From Ignavibacteria bacterium (GTDB taxonomy: Bacteria > Bacteroidota > Ignavibacteria > Ignavibacteriales > Ignavibacteriaceae): 64,000 nucleotides of DNA. The notes under the pieces are model-generated. The model had not been told where the DNA came from. It searched no databases and saw only the letters and a program-made list of their open reading frames with translations. A program made the position numbers and the translations under genes. This document shows, piece by piece, positions 1 through 8,628 of the stretch. How positions within the stretch are numbered: the first letter of the stretch is position 1; every line of letters begins with the position of its first letter. The stretch spans positions 62,001-126,000 of the forward strand of contig JAUXVN010000001.1 of the NCBI GenBank assembly GCA_030684555.1, read 5' to 3'.

Positions 1-399
1 AATGTACAAGTAGCGGCGGAGTTTTTACCATTGAAAAATGCAGTTGTAACAAACATTACTGTTGCATTTGGTGTTAGAAATTTCTACGATATTCCTTTAG
101 CGTTCGAATCTTTTTTCAGGGTATTAAAGAATGAAGGAAAGGTAACAATTCTTGAATTCAGTATGCCGAGGAATTTTATTTTAAAACTACTATACAGGTT
201 TTATTTTCATTCTATTCTACCTCTTGTTGGAAGACTGATTTCAAAAGACAATAGTGCTTACACTTATTTACCAGACTCTGTGGAGGAATTCGATCAGAAA
301 ATCAATTTAGTAAAACTTCTGCTAGATGCCGGGTTTAAAAAAGCAGAACGAAAAGATCTGACTTTCGGTTTAGTTCAAGTTGTAATAGCAATCAAATAG
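1..399 (+). CDS. ubiE: Menaquinone/ubiquinone C-methyltransferase, C-terminal part (cut by window start)
   Basis: The reading frame is open from base 1, so the gene begins outside the window and only about 132 C-terminal residues are seen. They carry family hallmarks of UbiE/MenG SAM-dependent methyltransferases: the IAFGVRN-like block (seen as VAFGVRNFYDIP), VTILEFSMP, then a FYF...LP..G.LIS segment and AYTYLPDSVEEF, ending in the usual LTFGLVQVVIAIK-like tail. The family methylates the demethylated quinone ring in the last step of menaquinone synthesis (ubiquinone in other phyla); menaquinone is expected here from the inferred lineage. The TTG at 31 is not the true start because the homology continues upstream of it. 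It converges on the lipoprotein gene at 404 with only four bases between. Confidence 0.92.
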   Translation, partial: NVQVAAEFLPLKNAVVTNITVAFGVRNFYDIPLAFESFFRVLKNEGKVTILEFSMPRNFILKLLYRFYFHSILPLVGRLISKDNSAYTYLPDSVEEFDQKINLVKLLLDAGFKKAERKDLTFGLVQVVIAIK

Positions 400-403
400 T
401 TGT

Positions 404-1171
404 TTAGAATCTATACCCTGTCATTGTTTGTTTTAATTTGTCTGATTCAGTCTGAAGATTAATTGTACCCCCTGCTAACATACTTAGAATTAAATTACTC
501 CCCTCAATCTTTACAAAACCGATTCCATTGACATACCATCCTGTAGCAGAATACTTAGTTTTATCTTCCAGGTCTAGTGGATTGTTAACAATGATTAATT
601 CAAAAATCATTCTTTGAGCAGTGATGTTTTTTATCTCTTTATTTAAATACATTTCAAAGTTATCCTTAGTATACACTGAAATTTTAAGTTCTATCAATGG
701 TATATTAAAAAAAGAAAGGGAAAACGCAGTCCAATATTTACCAACCTGTAAAGGAAAAGAAAAAACTGTAATCTCAGAATCAATTTTTATAAGACTCCGC
801 AGTGAATCAGGAATTTCTGCCGGAATTAAACTTGTGAATGCTGTTGTATCAACATAAAAGTAAACACCGGCTGAAGTTTTACGGAAGTATGAAATGGCTG
901 TAGTCAATGTATTGTTAATTGTTGTTGAATCTATCTGCATTAAATATTCGACACCATTTAATTGTATTAGATTTCCATAATCCGACTTCCTATAACCAAT
1001 ATTATATTTAACACCGTTTTGATCAGTAGAATCTATATCATAATAAAAAATTGAACCTATTTTTGATGGGTATTCATTTGGATCTTCTGCAGTAACACTT
1101 TGGATTGGAGCTTCTTTACAAGCAGTTATAAATAAAAGTAATCCCAAAAAACTTATTAATATTTTTTTCAT
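404..1171 (-). CDS. Hypothetical lipoprotein
   Basis: A 255-residue protein with a clear lipoprotein signal: MKK start, hydrophobic stretch and the lipobox FITAC at residues 14-18, so it should be exported and lipid-anchored. The mature part is rich in beta-forming, alternating residues and has no motif I recognise. Its ATG overlaps the TGA of rdgB by four bases, so it is the last gene of the uvrA operon and probably translationally coupled. Function unknown. Confidence 0.82.
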   Translation of the reverse strand: MKKILISFLGLLLFITACKEAPIQSVTAEDPNEYPSKIGSIFYYDIDSTDQNGVKYNIGYRKSDYGNLIQLNGVEYLMQIDSTTINNTLTTAISYFRKTSAGVYFYVDTTAFTSLIPAEIPDSLRSLIKIDSEITVFSFPLQVGKYWTAFSLSFFNIPLIELKISVYTKDNFEMYLNKEIKNITAQRMIFELIIVNNPLDLEDKTKYSATGWYVNGIGFVKIEGSNLILSMLAGGTINLQTESDKLKQTMTGYRF

Positions 1172-1755
1172 CTGCTCCCTTTCAATAGTTCTTCGCTTAA
1201 AGCTCTAAATGCTTTAGCTCTATGACTAATTTTATTTTTCTCATTCAAATCTAATTCAGCGGTTGTTTTGTCGTAGCCATTTGGTTTAAATAATGGATCA
1301 TACCCAAAACCGTTTTCACCTTGTGGTGAGTCTATTATTTCACCTTCGATTGTACCATGAGAAGAGATATACTTTTTACCATCAAAGTAGACTGCACAGC
1401 ATACAAATCGTGCACTATGTGGAGTCAGATGATGCTTTAGTTCCGTTAAAAGTTTGGCATTGTTTTCATCATCATTTGCATTTTCTCCCGCATATCTTGC
1501 TGAGTAGACACCCGGAGCACCGTTTAACTGATCAACCGCTAATCCCGAATCATCCGTTAAAACAGGGATTCTAAATGCCTCATAAAACGCAGTGGCTTTT
1601 TTCTTGGCATTAGATTCAAAAGTATCGCCATCTTCAATTACATTTGGAATATCCTCAATCCCCGTAAAAGTAAGGACTTCAATCCCTTTCTCTTTGAATA
1701 GTTTTTTTACTTCTTTAACTTTCCCAAAATTTTGAGTTGCGAACAGAATAATCAT
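1168..1755 (-). CDS. rdgB: XTP/dITP diphosphatase (RdgB/HAM1 family)
   Basis: This 195-residue protein matches the usual length of RdgB/HAM1 nucleotide-sanitising enzymes, which hydrolyse dITP, XTP and ITP to monophosphates and keep deaminated purines out of DNA and RNA. Visible motifs are the N-terminal nucleotide-binding FATQNFGKVKE, the acidic LTDDSGLAVDQLNGAPG, SARYAGE, and the C-terminal GFGYDPLF and SHRAKAF blocks. It overlaps the amidohydrolase upstream and the lipoprotein downstream by four bases each (ATGA type), so translation is likely coupled. It ends with TGA, which shows that TGA is a normal stop in this genome. Confidence 0.95.
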   Translation of the reverse strand: MIILFATQNFGKVKEVKKLFKEKGIEVLTFTGIEDIPNVIEDGDTFESNAKKKATAFYEAFRIPVLTDDSGLAVDQLNGAPGVYSARYAGENANDDENNAKLLTELKHHLTPHSARFVCCAVYFDGKKYISSHGTIEGEIIDSPQGENGFGYDPLFKPNGYDKTTAELDLNEKNKISHRAKAFRALSEELLKGSR

Positions 1756-3101
1756 ACACCCGTCCTTTTTAATAATAAGTTTAATTCTTCCTTTGCATAA
1801 AAATATAATTCTGATTGATTATAAATCAACGATATTCCGTCACGCACTTTCCAATCGCCATTAATCATTACATCAGATATATGTTTTTGGTTTGCTGAAT
1901 ATACGATCTTAGAATAAAAATCTTCATCCCTATTTGACAAAGGTAATGATGGATCATTTAAATCAAGCAGAACCAGGTCGGCAAATTTTCCAATCTCAAT
2001 ACTTCCTGTCTCATTATGAATGTGTAATGCTTTAGCTCCTTCAATCGTAGCTAACTTAAAAACAGTTTTTGCATCCATTGAATCGGCTCCATGAATCGGT
2101 TTTTGAATCAGTGCTGCCAACCTCATTTCGTAAAACTGAGAAAGATTATTATTACAAGGTGCTCCGTCTGCTCCGAGTGAAACGTTAATTCCCTCTTTTA
2201 AGTAACGAGGAATATTTGCAATTCCTGATGCGAGTTTTAAATTTGATGATGGACAATGTGATATTCGTGTGTCACGGTTTTTCATCAAACCAATTTCATT
2301 TTCATTTAAATGAATACAATGTGCAAGTAAAGTATGATCATCAAGTATATTGATGTGATCGAAGTATTCAATATTTTCCTTATTATGTCGTCTTCTAACT
2401 TCAGCAACTTCACTTTTGTTTTCTGAAGAATGTGTATGATAAATAGAACCGGCAAAATCTTTCATCATTTCTTTTGTTTCGATTAATAACTCTTCACTAC
2501 ATGATAATACAAAACGTGGTGCGAAACCGTATTTAATTCTTCCTTCAGCTTTATTGTGATACTCTTTAGCGAGTGCTAATGTTTCCTTTAGTTCAGCATT
2601 AGTGTGATTCTTAAATGATGGAAATAAGTCATTCACATCCATCATACATTTTCCGGCGAATGCCCTAATCCCAGATGAGATAAGTTCGTCAAAAATAACA
2701 TGTTGATGACGAAGTGTTCCCATATCAAGTAATGTAGTTGTGCCGCCATTAATAAGTTCATTAATTCCAAGTTTAACAGATGCGAGTAGCGATTTTTCCG
2801 AGTGAGCATTTTCATAAGGAAATATCCGTTGTTGAAGCCAATCAAGTAGTTGTAAATCATCGGCTAAACCACGGAATAAAGTCTGACATAAATGAATATG
2901 AGTTTGAATGAAGCCGGGAATTAGGACTTTATCATCAACACGAATTATTTCACCGTCATATGTTAGTAAATCGATCTCCTTAACATTAACTATTTTGGAG
3001 ATAACTTTGCCTTCAATTTCAACTGCATAATCGGTAAGAATCTCATCTTTTGAATTTACAGTTACAATTTTTGAAGGTATTATTAATTGTCTCTTTGACA
3101 T
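1752..3101 (-). CDS. Amidohydrolase, MTA/SAH deaminase-like
   Basis: A 449-residue metal-dependent amidohydrolase of the ATZ/TRZ (cytosine deaminase-like) group. Metal and substrate motifs are visible: PGFIQTHIHLCQTLFRGLAD in the N-terminal half, HTHSSENKSEV in the middle, then HCPSSNLKLASG and SLGADGAPCNNN in the C-terminal half. This pattern is typical of methylthioadenosine/S-adenosylhomocysteine or 5'-deoxyadenosine deaminases, but related enzymes act on guanine or triazines, so the exact substrate is not fixed by sequence. Its position in front of rdgB fits a purine salvage or clean-up role. Four-base overlap with rdgB. Confidence 0.86.
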   Translation of the reverse strand: MSKRQLIIPSKIVTVNSKDEILTDYAVEIEGKVISKIVNVKEIDLLTYDGEIIRVDDKVLIPGFIQTHIHLCQTLFRGLADDLQLLDWLQQRIFPYENAHSEKSLLASVKLGINELINGGTTTLLDMGTLRHQHVIFDELISSGIRAFAGKCMMDVNDLFPSFKNHTNAELKETLALAKEYHNKAEGRIKYGFAPRFVLSCSEELLIETKEMMKDFAGSIYHTHSSENKSEVAEVRRRHNKENIEYFDHINILDDHTLLAHCIHLNENEIGLMKNRDTRISHCPSSNLKLASGIANIPRYLKEGINVSLGADGAPCNNNLSQFYEMRLAALIQKPIHGADSMDAKTVFKLATIEGAKALHIHNETGSIEIGKFADLVLLDLNDPSLPLSNRDEDFYSKIVYSANQKHISDVMINGDWKVRDGISLIYNQSELYFYAKEELNLLLKRTGV

Positions 3102-3110
3102 ATTTCTATC

Positions 3111-3596
3111 CTAACTAAAAAGAATAACACTAAGTGCATAATAAACTGCCATAATCCCGGAAAATATCGCACTAACAACAAATCTCCACTTGTAAGGAAT
3201 ATAGTTTTGTAGAACAAAATTTGCAGGGAAAACAAATGGAGTGCTATAAATGAATGAATACCATCCTATTGAAATTAATTCGAAACTAATTGAATTAAAA
3301 TCAAATGAAATTAAAGCTATCATTAATAGATGCCGGGCAATCCATAACGGATTAAAATAGATATGAAACAACAGACCGCGAATGATTTTTGCTTTTAAAT
3401 CATTTCCGAAATTTTTGTCATTCAAATAGAGAAGATAATTTGGGATTTCAAAAGCATAGACTGTTCCACCAATCAGCATCATTCCAAGCAATCTGGTTAA
3501 CATGAAATCGCCGGTGATTAGACATGCAATTGTGTCCCCGGCAGCATAAATTAATGAGCCTCTAATTACATTTGCTTTTGAGTAGAATAATGCCAT
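3111..3596 (-). CDS. Small integral membrane protein, possibly Mpv17-like
   Basis: A 161-residue hydrophobic protein with about four predicted membrane segments (near residues 35-55, 75-110, 115-130 and 135-160). The pattern GD near residue 20, a D..L..LG.M..G block, and a late FVFPANFVLQNYIPYKWRF followed by a final helix resembles the layout of the Mpv17/PMP22 family, but I recall this only by pattern and it is weak. Otherwise it is a hypothetical membrane protein. It sits nine bases after the AhpD-like gene and nine before the amidohydrolase, inside the uvrA operon. Confidence 0.72.
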   Translation of the reverse strand: MALFYSKANVIRGSLIYAAGDTIACLITGDFMLTRLLGMMLIGGTVYAFEIPNYLLYLNDKNFGNDLKAKIIRGLLFHIYFNPLWIARHLLMIALISFDFNSISFELISIGWYSFIYSTPFVFPANFVLQNYIPYKWRFVVSAIFSGIMAVYYALSVILFS

Positions 3597-3605
3597 TATA
3601 ATAAT

Positions 3606-3968
3606 CTATATTTTGTCAGAATTTGATTCATTAAAAATTTCCTCCATTACATCAAAGGCGTGACGAAGATGCGGTATGACTATTGAGCCTCCGACTATTA
3701 GTGCAACATTAAAAGTTTCCAATAATTCTTCTTTAGTTGCCCCTTCTTGTATTGACCGATCAATATGATAAAAAATACAATCGTTACACCTCAAAACCAT
3801 AGAGGTACTTAATCCCATCAACTCTTTCGTTTTTGCAGGTAAAACACCATTGATATAGGCTTTATTATCGAGTGCAAAAAATTTTTTAAAATCCCGGAAA
3901 CCGGAATTGAGAATTTTATCATTCATTTCTACCCTGTATTTTCTTGTCTCTGATGAAGTCTTAAGCAT
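3606..3968 (-). CDS. Carboxymuconolactone decarboxylase / AhpD-like protein
   Basis: A 120-residue single-domain protein of the carboxymuconolactone decarboxylase (CMD) superfamily. It has the redox signature CNDCIFYH, that is C-x-x-C followed by His, as in AhpD-type peroxidase partners, then the typical helical region GATKEELLETFNVALIVGG and a late HLRHAFDV segment. Family members of this sub-type act as disulfide reductases or alkylhydroperoxidase-like proteins. It lies nine bases after uvrA in the same operon, suggesting a stress-response context, which is inference. Confidence 0.88.
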   Translation of the reverse strand: MLKTSSETRKYRVEMNDKILNSGFRDFKKFFALDNKAYINGVLPAKTKELMGLSTSMVLRCNDCIFYHIDRSIQEGATKEELLETFNVALIVGGSIVIPHLRHAFDVMEEIFNESNSDKI

Positions 3969-3977
3969 AATAATCTC

Positions 3978-6812
3978 CTAATTATTCTGAAAGTTAAATT
4001 CCTTTTTTAAATACTTTCCGGTAACACTATTACTGTTTAATATAATCTCGTCGGGAGTTCCTTGTGCAATAATATTTCCACCTGATTCACCTCCACCTGG
4101 ACCTAAATCAATAACCCAATCTGCCGTTTTAATAACATCGAGATTATGTTCAACTATAACTACAGTATTTCCTTTGTCTACTAATTTATTTAAAACTGAA
4201 AGGAGAACTCTAACGTCTTCAAAATGAAGTCCGGTTGTTGGTTCATCAAGAAAATAAATTGTTTTTCCGGTACTCACTTTACTTAATTCTGTTGCGAGTT
4301 TAACTCTTTGTGCTTCACCGCCAGAAAGTGTTGTTGCTTGCTGCCCGAGTCTAATATAACCCAATCCAACATCATTCAATGCTTTAATTTTTCTTTTAAT
4401 TCGTGGAAGATCCTCAAAAAAGTTTAGTGCTTCGCTCACCGTCATTTCTAATACATCCGAGATAGATTTCATCTTATATAAAACTTCGAGAGTTTCAGTA
4501 TTATATCTTTTACCTCTACAGACATCACACATTACATAAACATTTGGAAGGAAACTCATCTCAATAGTTTTAAGCCCGTCACCGCTGCATTCTTCACACC
4601 TTCCACCGGGGACATTGAAACTGAAGCGGCCGGGAGCATATCCACGCATTTTTGATTCAGGAAGTTGTGTAAACAAATCACGAATAAACGTAAATAGACC
4701 TGTGTAAGTCGCAGGATTAGAGCGGGGAGTTCTTCCAATCGGCGATTGGTCAATTTCGATTACCTTATCAATATTTGCGAGACCATTCAATTTTGTGTAT
4801 GGAAGCGGAACTGTTTTAGATTTATAAATTTCCTTCATTAAAATGTTAACAAGGGTCTCATTAATTAATGAAGACTTTCCGGAACCGCTAACACCGGTGA
4901 TTGCCACGAGTTTTGATAATGGAATAATCAACTCTACATTTTTTAGATTATTTCCACTTGCTCCTGTAAGTGTTAAATATTTTGATGTTCCGTTTCGTCT
5001 TACTTCAGGAATTTCGATTGCTCTAATGTTCCTAAGATAATCGAGTGTTATTGAATTAAATTTCTTTTTGCTTCCTAAAAGTTTTTTAGTTTCGCCTGAT
5101 AAACAAACTTCCCCACCATGTTCGCCGGCTGCAGGTCCCAAATCAATTAAATAATCAGAACTCTCTATAGTTTCTTTATCATGTTCAACAACGATAACTG
5201 TATTATTTAGGTCACGTAGACTCTTGAGCGATTTTATCAACTTAATATTATCGCTTTGATGCAGCCCAATGCTTGGTTCATCCAGCACATATAATACACC
5301 TGCTAATTGAGTTCCTATTTGAGTTGCAAGTCTTATTCGTTGAGACTCACCACCTGATAAAGTTCGAGCACTACGATTTAGAGTAAGGTAGTCGAGACCA
5401 ACATTAAGCAAAAATTCCAATCTTGAGGTTATTTCTTTTAAAATCGGTTTAGCTATTATTGCATCGTTGCCAGTAAGTTTTACATCACTAAAAAACTTAT
5501 ATGCTTTATCAATTGATAAAGATGACGTCTCGGCAATATTTAGATTTTTAAATTTTACAGAGAGTGATTCTTTTTTCAATCTTCCCCCTTTGCATGATGA
5601 ACAAACCACTTTATTCATAAATGATTCAACCCACTCTCGAATTTTGGGGGAAGTTGTTCCCTCATAGTATGAATTTAAATATCCAATCATACCATTAAAC
5701 TTGTGATGATAAGTAACACCTTTTCCACTCCCGTAAGAATATCGAAAAGGTATTTTTTCCTTTGTTCCGTGAAGCAAAATATCTACTTGATCTTTTGAAA
5801 GGTCAGACAATTTTGTATCAAAAGTGAAATTGTATAATTCGGCAACTGCTCTTAGCTGTGCATAAATCCAAATCTCTCTCGGTTTTCCGAGTGGAGCTAA
5901 ACCTTCTTCATTTATTGATTTATCCCAATCAGGAATAATATGTTCAACCAGAAATTCTTTTTTTTCTCCCAGTCCATCACATTCAGGACAAGATCCATAA
6001 GGAGAATTAAAAGAAAATGAATTAGGTGCCATTTCCTGATAACTGATTCCACAATCCATACATGCGAGATGACGGCTGAAAACAAAATCATTTTCACCAT
6101 CATTTATGATAATGTTGCCATGTCCATAATTGAGTGCAACTTCGGCAGATTCAACAAGACGGTTTTCCATTGCTTCACTTACGCTTAGTCTGTCAATTAC
6201 AATTTCAATATTATGAAGTTTATATCGATCAACTTGATAACTTTTTGTAAGTTCAACAATTTGTCCGTCAACTCTTACTCTAAGAAAACCGTCTGACATT
6301 ATTTCTTCAAACAACTCACGATAATGTCCTTTCCTTCCGCGAACAACTGGAGCCAGAATTACGATTCTTTTTCCTTGATGATTGGTGTTGATTGATTCTA
6401 TTATCTGTGTAGTAGATTGCTTGTGAACGGGTTTACCGCAGTTATAACAATGCGGAATTCCTATCCGTGCATATAACAGACGAAGATAATCATAAATCTC
6501 CGTAACAGTTCCGACAGTAGAGCGGGGATTTCCTGAAGTTACCTTTTGTTCGATTGAGATAGCGGGACTCAATCCTTCTATTAAATCAACATCCGGTTTT
6601 TCAAGCATATCAAGAAATTGTCTTGCATATGCAGATAGACATTCGATATACCTTCGTTGTCCCTCTGCGTAAATTGTATCAAATGCGAGGGAAGATTTAC
6701 CTGAACCTGACAGTCCGGTAATTACAGTTAGTGAATTGCGGGGAATTTCAACATCAATATTCTTAAGATTGTGCTGACGTGCCCCCTTTATAACGATTTT
6801 ATCTTGTTCCAA
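3978..6812 (-). CDS. uvrA: Excinuclease ABC subunit A
   Basis: A full-length UvrA (944 residues), the damage-recognising ATPase of nucleotide excision repair. It contains two ABC ATPase modules: Walker [15 protein letters not shown] near residue 35 and [14 protein letters not shown] in the second half, with signatures [12 protein letters not shown] and [12 protein letters not shown] followed by [14 protein letters not shown] Walker B blocks. Zinc-binding cysteine pairs are visible (CYNCGK, CMDCG...[14 protein letters not shown]...CDVCRG). It is the first gene of a six-gene minus-strand operon and is divergent from yigZ. Confidence 0.98.
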   Translation of the reverse strand: MEQDKIVIKGARQHNLKNIDVEIPRNSLTVITGLSGSGKSSLAFDTIYAEGQRRYIECLSAYARQFLDMLEKPDVDLIEGLSPAISIEQKVTSGNPRSTVGTVTEIYDYLRLLYARIGIPHCYNCGKPVHKQSTTQIIESINTNHQGKRIVILAPVVRGRKGHYRELFEEIMSDGFLRVRVDGQIVELTKSYQVDRYKLHNIEIVIDRLSVSEAMENRLVESAEVALNYGHGNIIINDGENDFVFSRHLACMDCGISYQEMAPNSFSFNSPYGSCPECDGLGEKKEFLVEHIIPDWDKSINEEGLAPLGKPREIWIYAQLRAVAELYNFTFDTKLSDLSKDQVDILLHGTKEKIPFRYSYGSGKGVTYHHKFNGMIGYLNSYYEGTTSPKIREWVESFMNKVVCSSCKGGRLKKESLSVKFKNLNIAETSSLSIDKAYKFFSDVKLTGNDAIIAKPILKEITSRLEFLLNVGLDYLTLNRSARTLSGGESQRIRLATQIGTQLAGVLYVLDEPSIGLHQSDNIKLIKSLKSLRDLNNTVIVVEHDKETIESSDYLIDLGPAAGEHGGEVCLSGETKKLLGSKKKFNSITLDYLRNIRAIEIPEVRRNGTSKYLTLTGASGNNLKNVELIIPLSKLVAITGVSGSGKSSLINETLVNILMKEIYKSKTVPLPYTKLNGLANIDKVIEIDQSPIGRTPRSNPATYTGLFTFIRDLFTQLPESKMRGYAPGRFSFNVPGGRCEECSGDGLKTIEMSFLPNVYVMCDVCRGKRYNTETLEVLYKMKSISDVLEMTVSEALNFFEDLPRIKRKIKALNDVGLGYIRLGQQATTLSGGEAQRVKLATELSKVSTGKTIYFLDEPTTGLHFEDVRVLLSVLNKLVDKGNTVVIVEHNLDVIKTADWVIDLGPGGGESGGNIIAQGTPDEIILNSNSVTGKYLKKEFNFQNN

Positions 6813-6905
6813 ACTTTTCTTATTTCTGAAATTTTAAACTGTTATTTTAGTCATGCTTTATTTGAAAATCAAATTTTTTAATGCTAAATGTTTTAGGATC
6901 TTTTC

Positions 6906-7526
6906 TTGAAAGAACATATAAAAACTATTATTGGTTTCACAGAGGCGAAATTCAAAGAAAAAGGATCTTTGTTTATTGGACATTCTTACCCGGTTAAAAA
7001 TGAAACCGATTGTTTTTTTATTTTGGACAAACTCCGAAAAGAATTTTATGATGCAACACATATCTGTTATGCTTACCGTCTTGCCACTAATGAAAAAGAA
7101 AAATATTCTGACGATGGTGAACCAAACGGCACTGCTGGAATTAGAATTCTAAATGCAATTGACCACTTCAATTTAACTGATATTTTAGTGGTCTCTATTC
7201 GTTACTACGGTGGAACTAAATTAGGTGTTGGTCCACTCGGAAAAGCTTATTACAAATCAGCCATCGATACGCTAGAAATTTCAAAGGTATTAACTAAATC
7301 TTCGTTTTATCAAGTTAGAATTATTATAGATGTATCTTTCGTAAAAACTATCTTTAAAATATTATCCAACTGTAAAATCATTCGAAGTGATTATAATGAT
7401 GGATTCTTTATTGATTCTTACATTCCATGTAATGATTATGAGAAGATAAAGAGTGATATTTTAACTGTTACAAAAGGCAAGAGTAAAATCGAAATTGATG
7501 ATACTCCCATCTATCTTGAGAATTAA
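6906..7526 (+). CDS. yigZ: IMPACT/YigZ family protein
   Basis: A 206-residue member of the UPF0029/IMPACT family. The N-terminal IMPACT domain shows YSDDGEPNGTAGIRIL and the signature VSIRYYGGTKLGVGPLGKAY; the C-terminal DUF1949-like ferredoxin fold covers roughly residues 135-195. The start is TTG at 6906, preceded by an AGGAT Shine-Dalgarno-like stretch; no better in-frame ATG precedes the conserved N-terminus. The biochemical role is not settled. It is transcribed divergently from uvrA and converges on the hypothetical gene ending at 7533. Confidence 0.9.
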   Translation: MKEHIKTIIGFTEAKFKEKGSLFIGHSYPVKNETDCFFILDKLRKEFYDATHICYAYRLATNEKEKYSDDGEPNGTAGIRILNAIDHFNLTDILVVSIRYYGGTKLGVGPLGKAYYKSAIDTLEISKVLTKSSFYQVRIIIDVSFVKTIFKILSNCKIIRSDYNDGFFIDSYIPCNDYEKIKSDILTVTKGKSKIEIDDTPIYLEN

Positions 7527-7532
7527 CGATTT

Positions 7533-7985
7533 TTATTTTCTTTTAATCGAATTGAAATACATTTTTGTCCGTTCAAGATCCGTCATCAGACTATTTAATC
7601 TTGCAAATGATTCACCTGACATTTCAAGAAAATTTCTTTCGTATTTGTGAATTAGTTCTTTATCAGAAACAGCAATTAGTTCCCTCAATAGAGCAAACAC
7701 TATTTCAATATTTTTCGACAAATCTTCTTTTATCTGATCAAGATTTTTTATCTCCGGATTATTTACTCCATTTTTAATTACTCGCATTAATCCCTGAACA
7801 TACTTAGACGTAAAAATCAGTTCAGAAAAAATATCATACTTATTTTTGTCCGCTGTAATTTCTAATAATTCTTGAAGTTCAATTCGGTTCTTTAATTTCT
7901 TACCGCTGAAAGCATCAATCTCTTTAAGAAGATTACCAATATCATCTCTATTAAATTTTTCTTTTTCCGGCATTATAATATCCAT
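7533..7985 (-). CDS. Hypothetical protein, alpha-helical
   Basis: A 150-residue, strongly charged, predicted all-helical protein with no signal peptide and no recognised motif. The C-terminal half (about residues 85-148) looks like a coiled-coil or helical bundle. Its ATG overlaps the TAA of the upstream O-methyltransferase (TAATG), so it is translationally coupled to it; a second ATG four codons in (MPEKEKF) is an alternative start. Last gene of the lepA operon. Function unknown. Confidence 0.72.
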   Translation of the reverse strand: MDIIMPEKEKFNRDDIGNLLKEIDAFSGKKLKNRIELQELLEITADKNKYDIFSELIFTSKYVQGLMRVIKNGVNNPEIKNLDQIKEDLSKNIEIVFALLRELIAVSDKELIHKYERNFLEMSGESFARLNSLMTDLERTKMYFNSIKRK

Positions 7986-8626
7986 TATAATCTTACTCCC
8001 AAACCAATTCCATCACCAACTGGTAGAATAGTTGATTGTAATTTTGGATGCTGCATAAATTTTTTATTGAATTTTCTTATATGATCAGTCGAGTTTTTAT
8101 ATGAAGGTGGAACGCGTTGAGCTGCTGCATGACCATGCCATAAAAGATTATCTACGAACAATATCCCTCTTTTTTTCAATAACATCACCGAATAATCTAA
8201 TAGATTTTCATAGTCTTCTTTATCAGCATCAAGAAAAATAAAGTCATACTTCTTCTTTAGTTGCGGCATGATTGATAGGGCATCACCTTCAAAAAGACGA
8301 ATCTTATCAGTCAATCCGGATTTTTGAAAATTTTCATTTGCAATTAAAATATTATCGCTACTTTTTTCAATTGTATGAACCGCTCCGCGCTTAGAAAGAT
8401 TTTGCGCAATTTTAATTGTTGAATAACCTATTGCAGTACCAATCTCAAGAACCCTCTTTGGTTTATGAGAAGAAATTAGGTTTACCAACAATTCAACTGA
8501 AAGCCAATCAAGTATTGGAACTCTTTTTTCTTTGGCGAAAGTTTCAATTTCCAAAATTAATTGGTCAGATTCTTTCCTGAAACTTGTTAGATATCTTAAT
8601 TGGTTTTCATATATTATTTCACCCAT
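7985..8626 (-). CDS. O-methyltransferase (TrmR/COMT-like)
   Basis: A 213-residue class I SAM-dependent methyltransferase of the Methyltransf_3 family. The SAM-binding motif I is VLEIGTAIGYSTI near residue 60, followed by an acidic motif (EGDAL) and FIFLDADKEDYENLLDY, with a late LFVDNLLWHG block. These Asp/Asn residues match the divalent-metal site of catechol-type O-methyltransferases. Bacterial homologues include TrmR, which methylates 5-hydroxyuridine in tRNA, but the substrate cannot be told from sequence alone. It starts two bases after the protease gene stop. Confidence 0.9.
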   Translation of the reverse strand: MGEIIYENQLRYLTSFRKESDQLILEIETFAKEKRVPILDWLSVELLVNLISSHKPKRVLEIGTAIGYSTIKIAQNLSKRGAVHTIEKSSDNILIANENFQKSGLTDKIRLFEGDALSIMPQLKKKYDFIFLDADKEDYENLLDYSVMLLKKRGILFVDNLLWHGHAAAQRVPPSYKNSTDHIRKFNKKFMQHPKLQSTILPVGDGIGLGVRL

Positions 8627-8628
8627 AA

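Noticed and set aside
621-857. Plus-strand frame opposite the lipoprotein gene
   Set aside because: Antisense of a coding gene with no motif or ribosome site; treated as a shadow, like the other opposite-strand frames in uvrA, lepA, hppA and the tamB-like gene.
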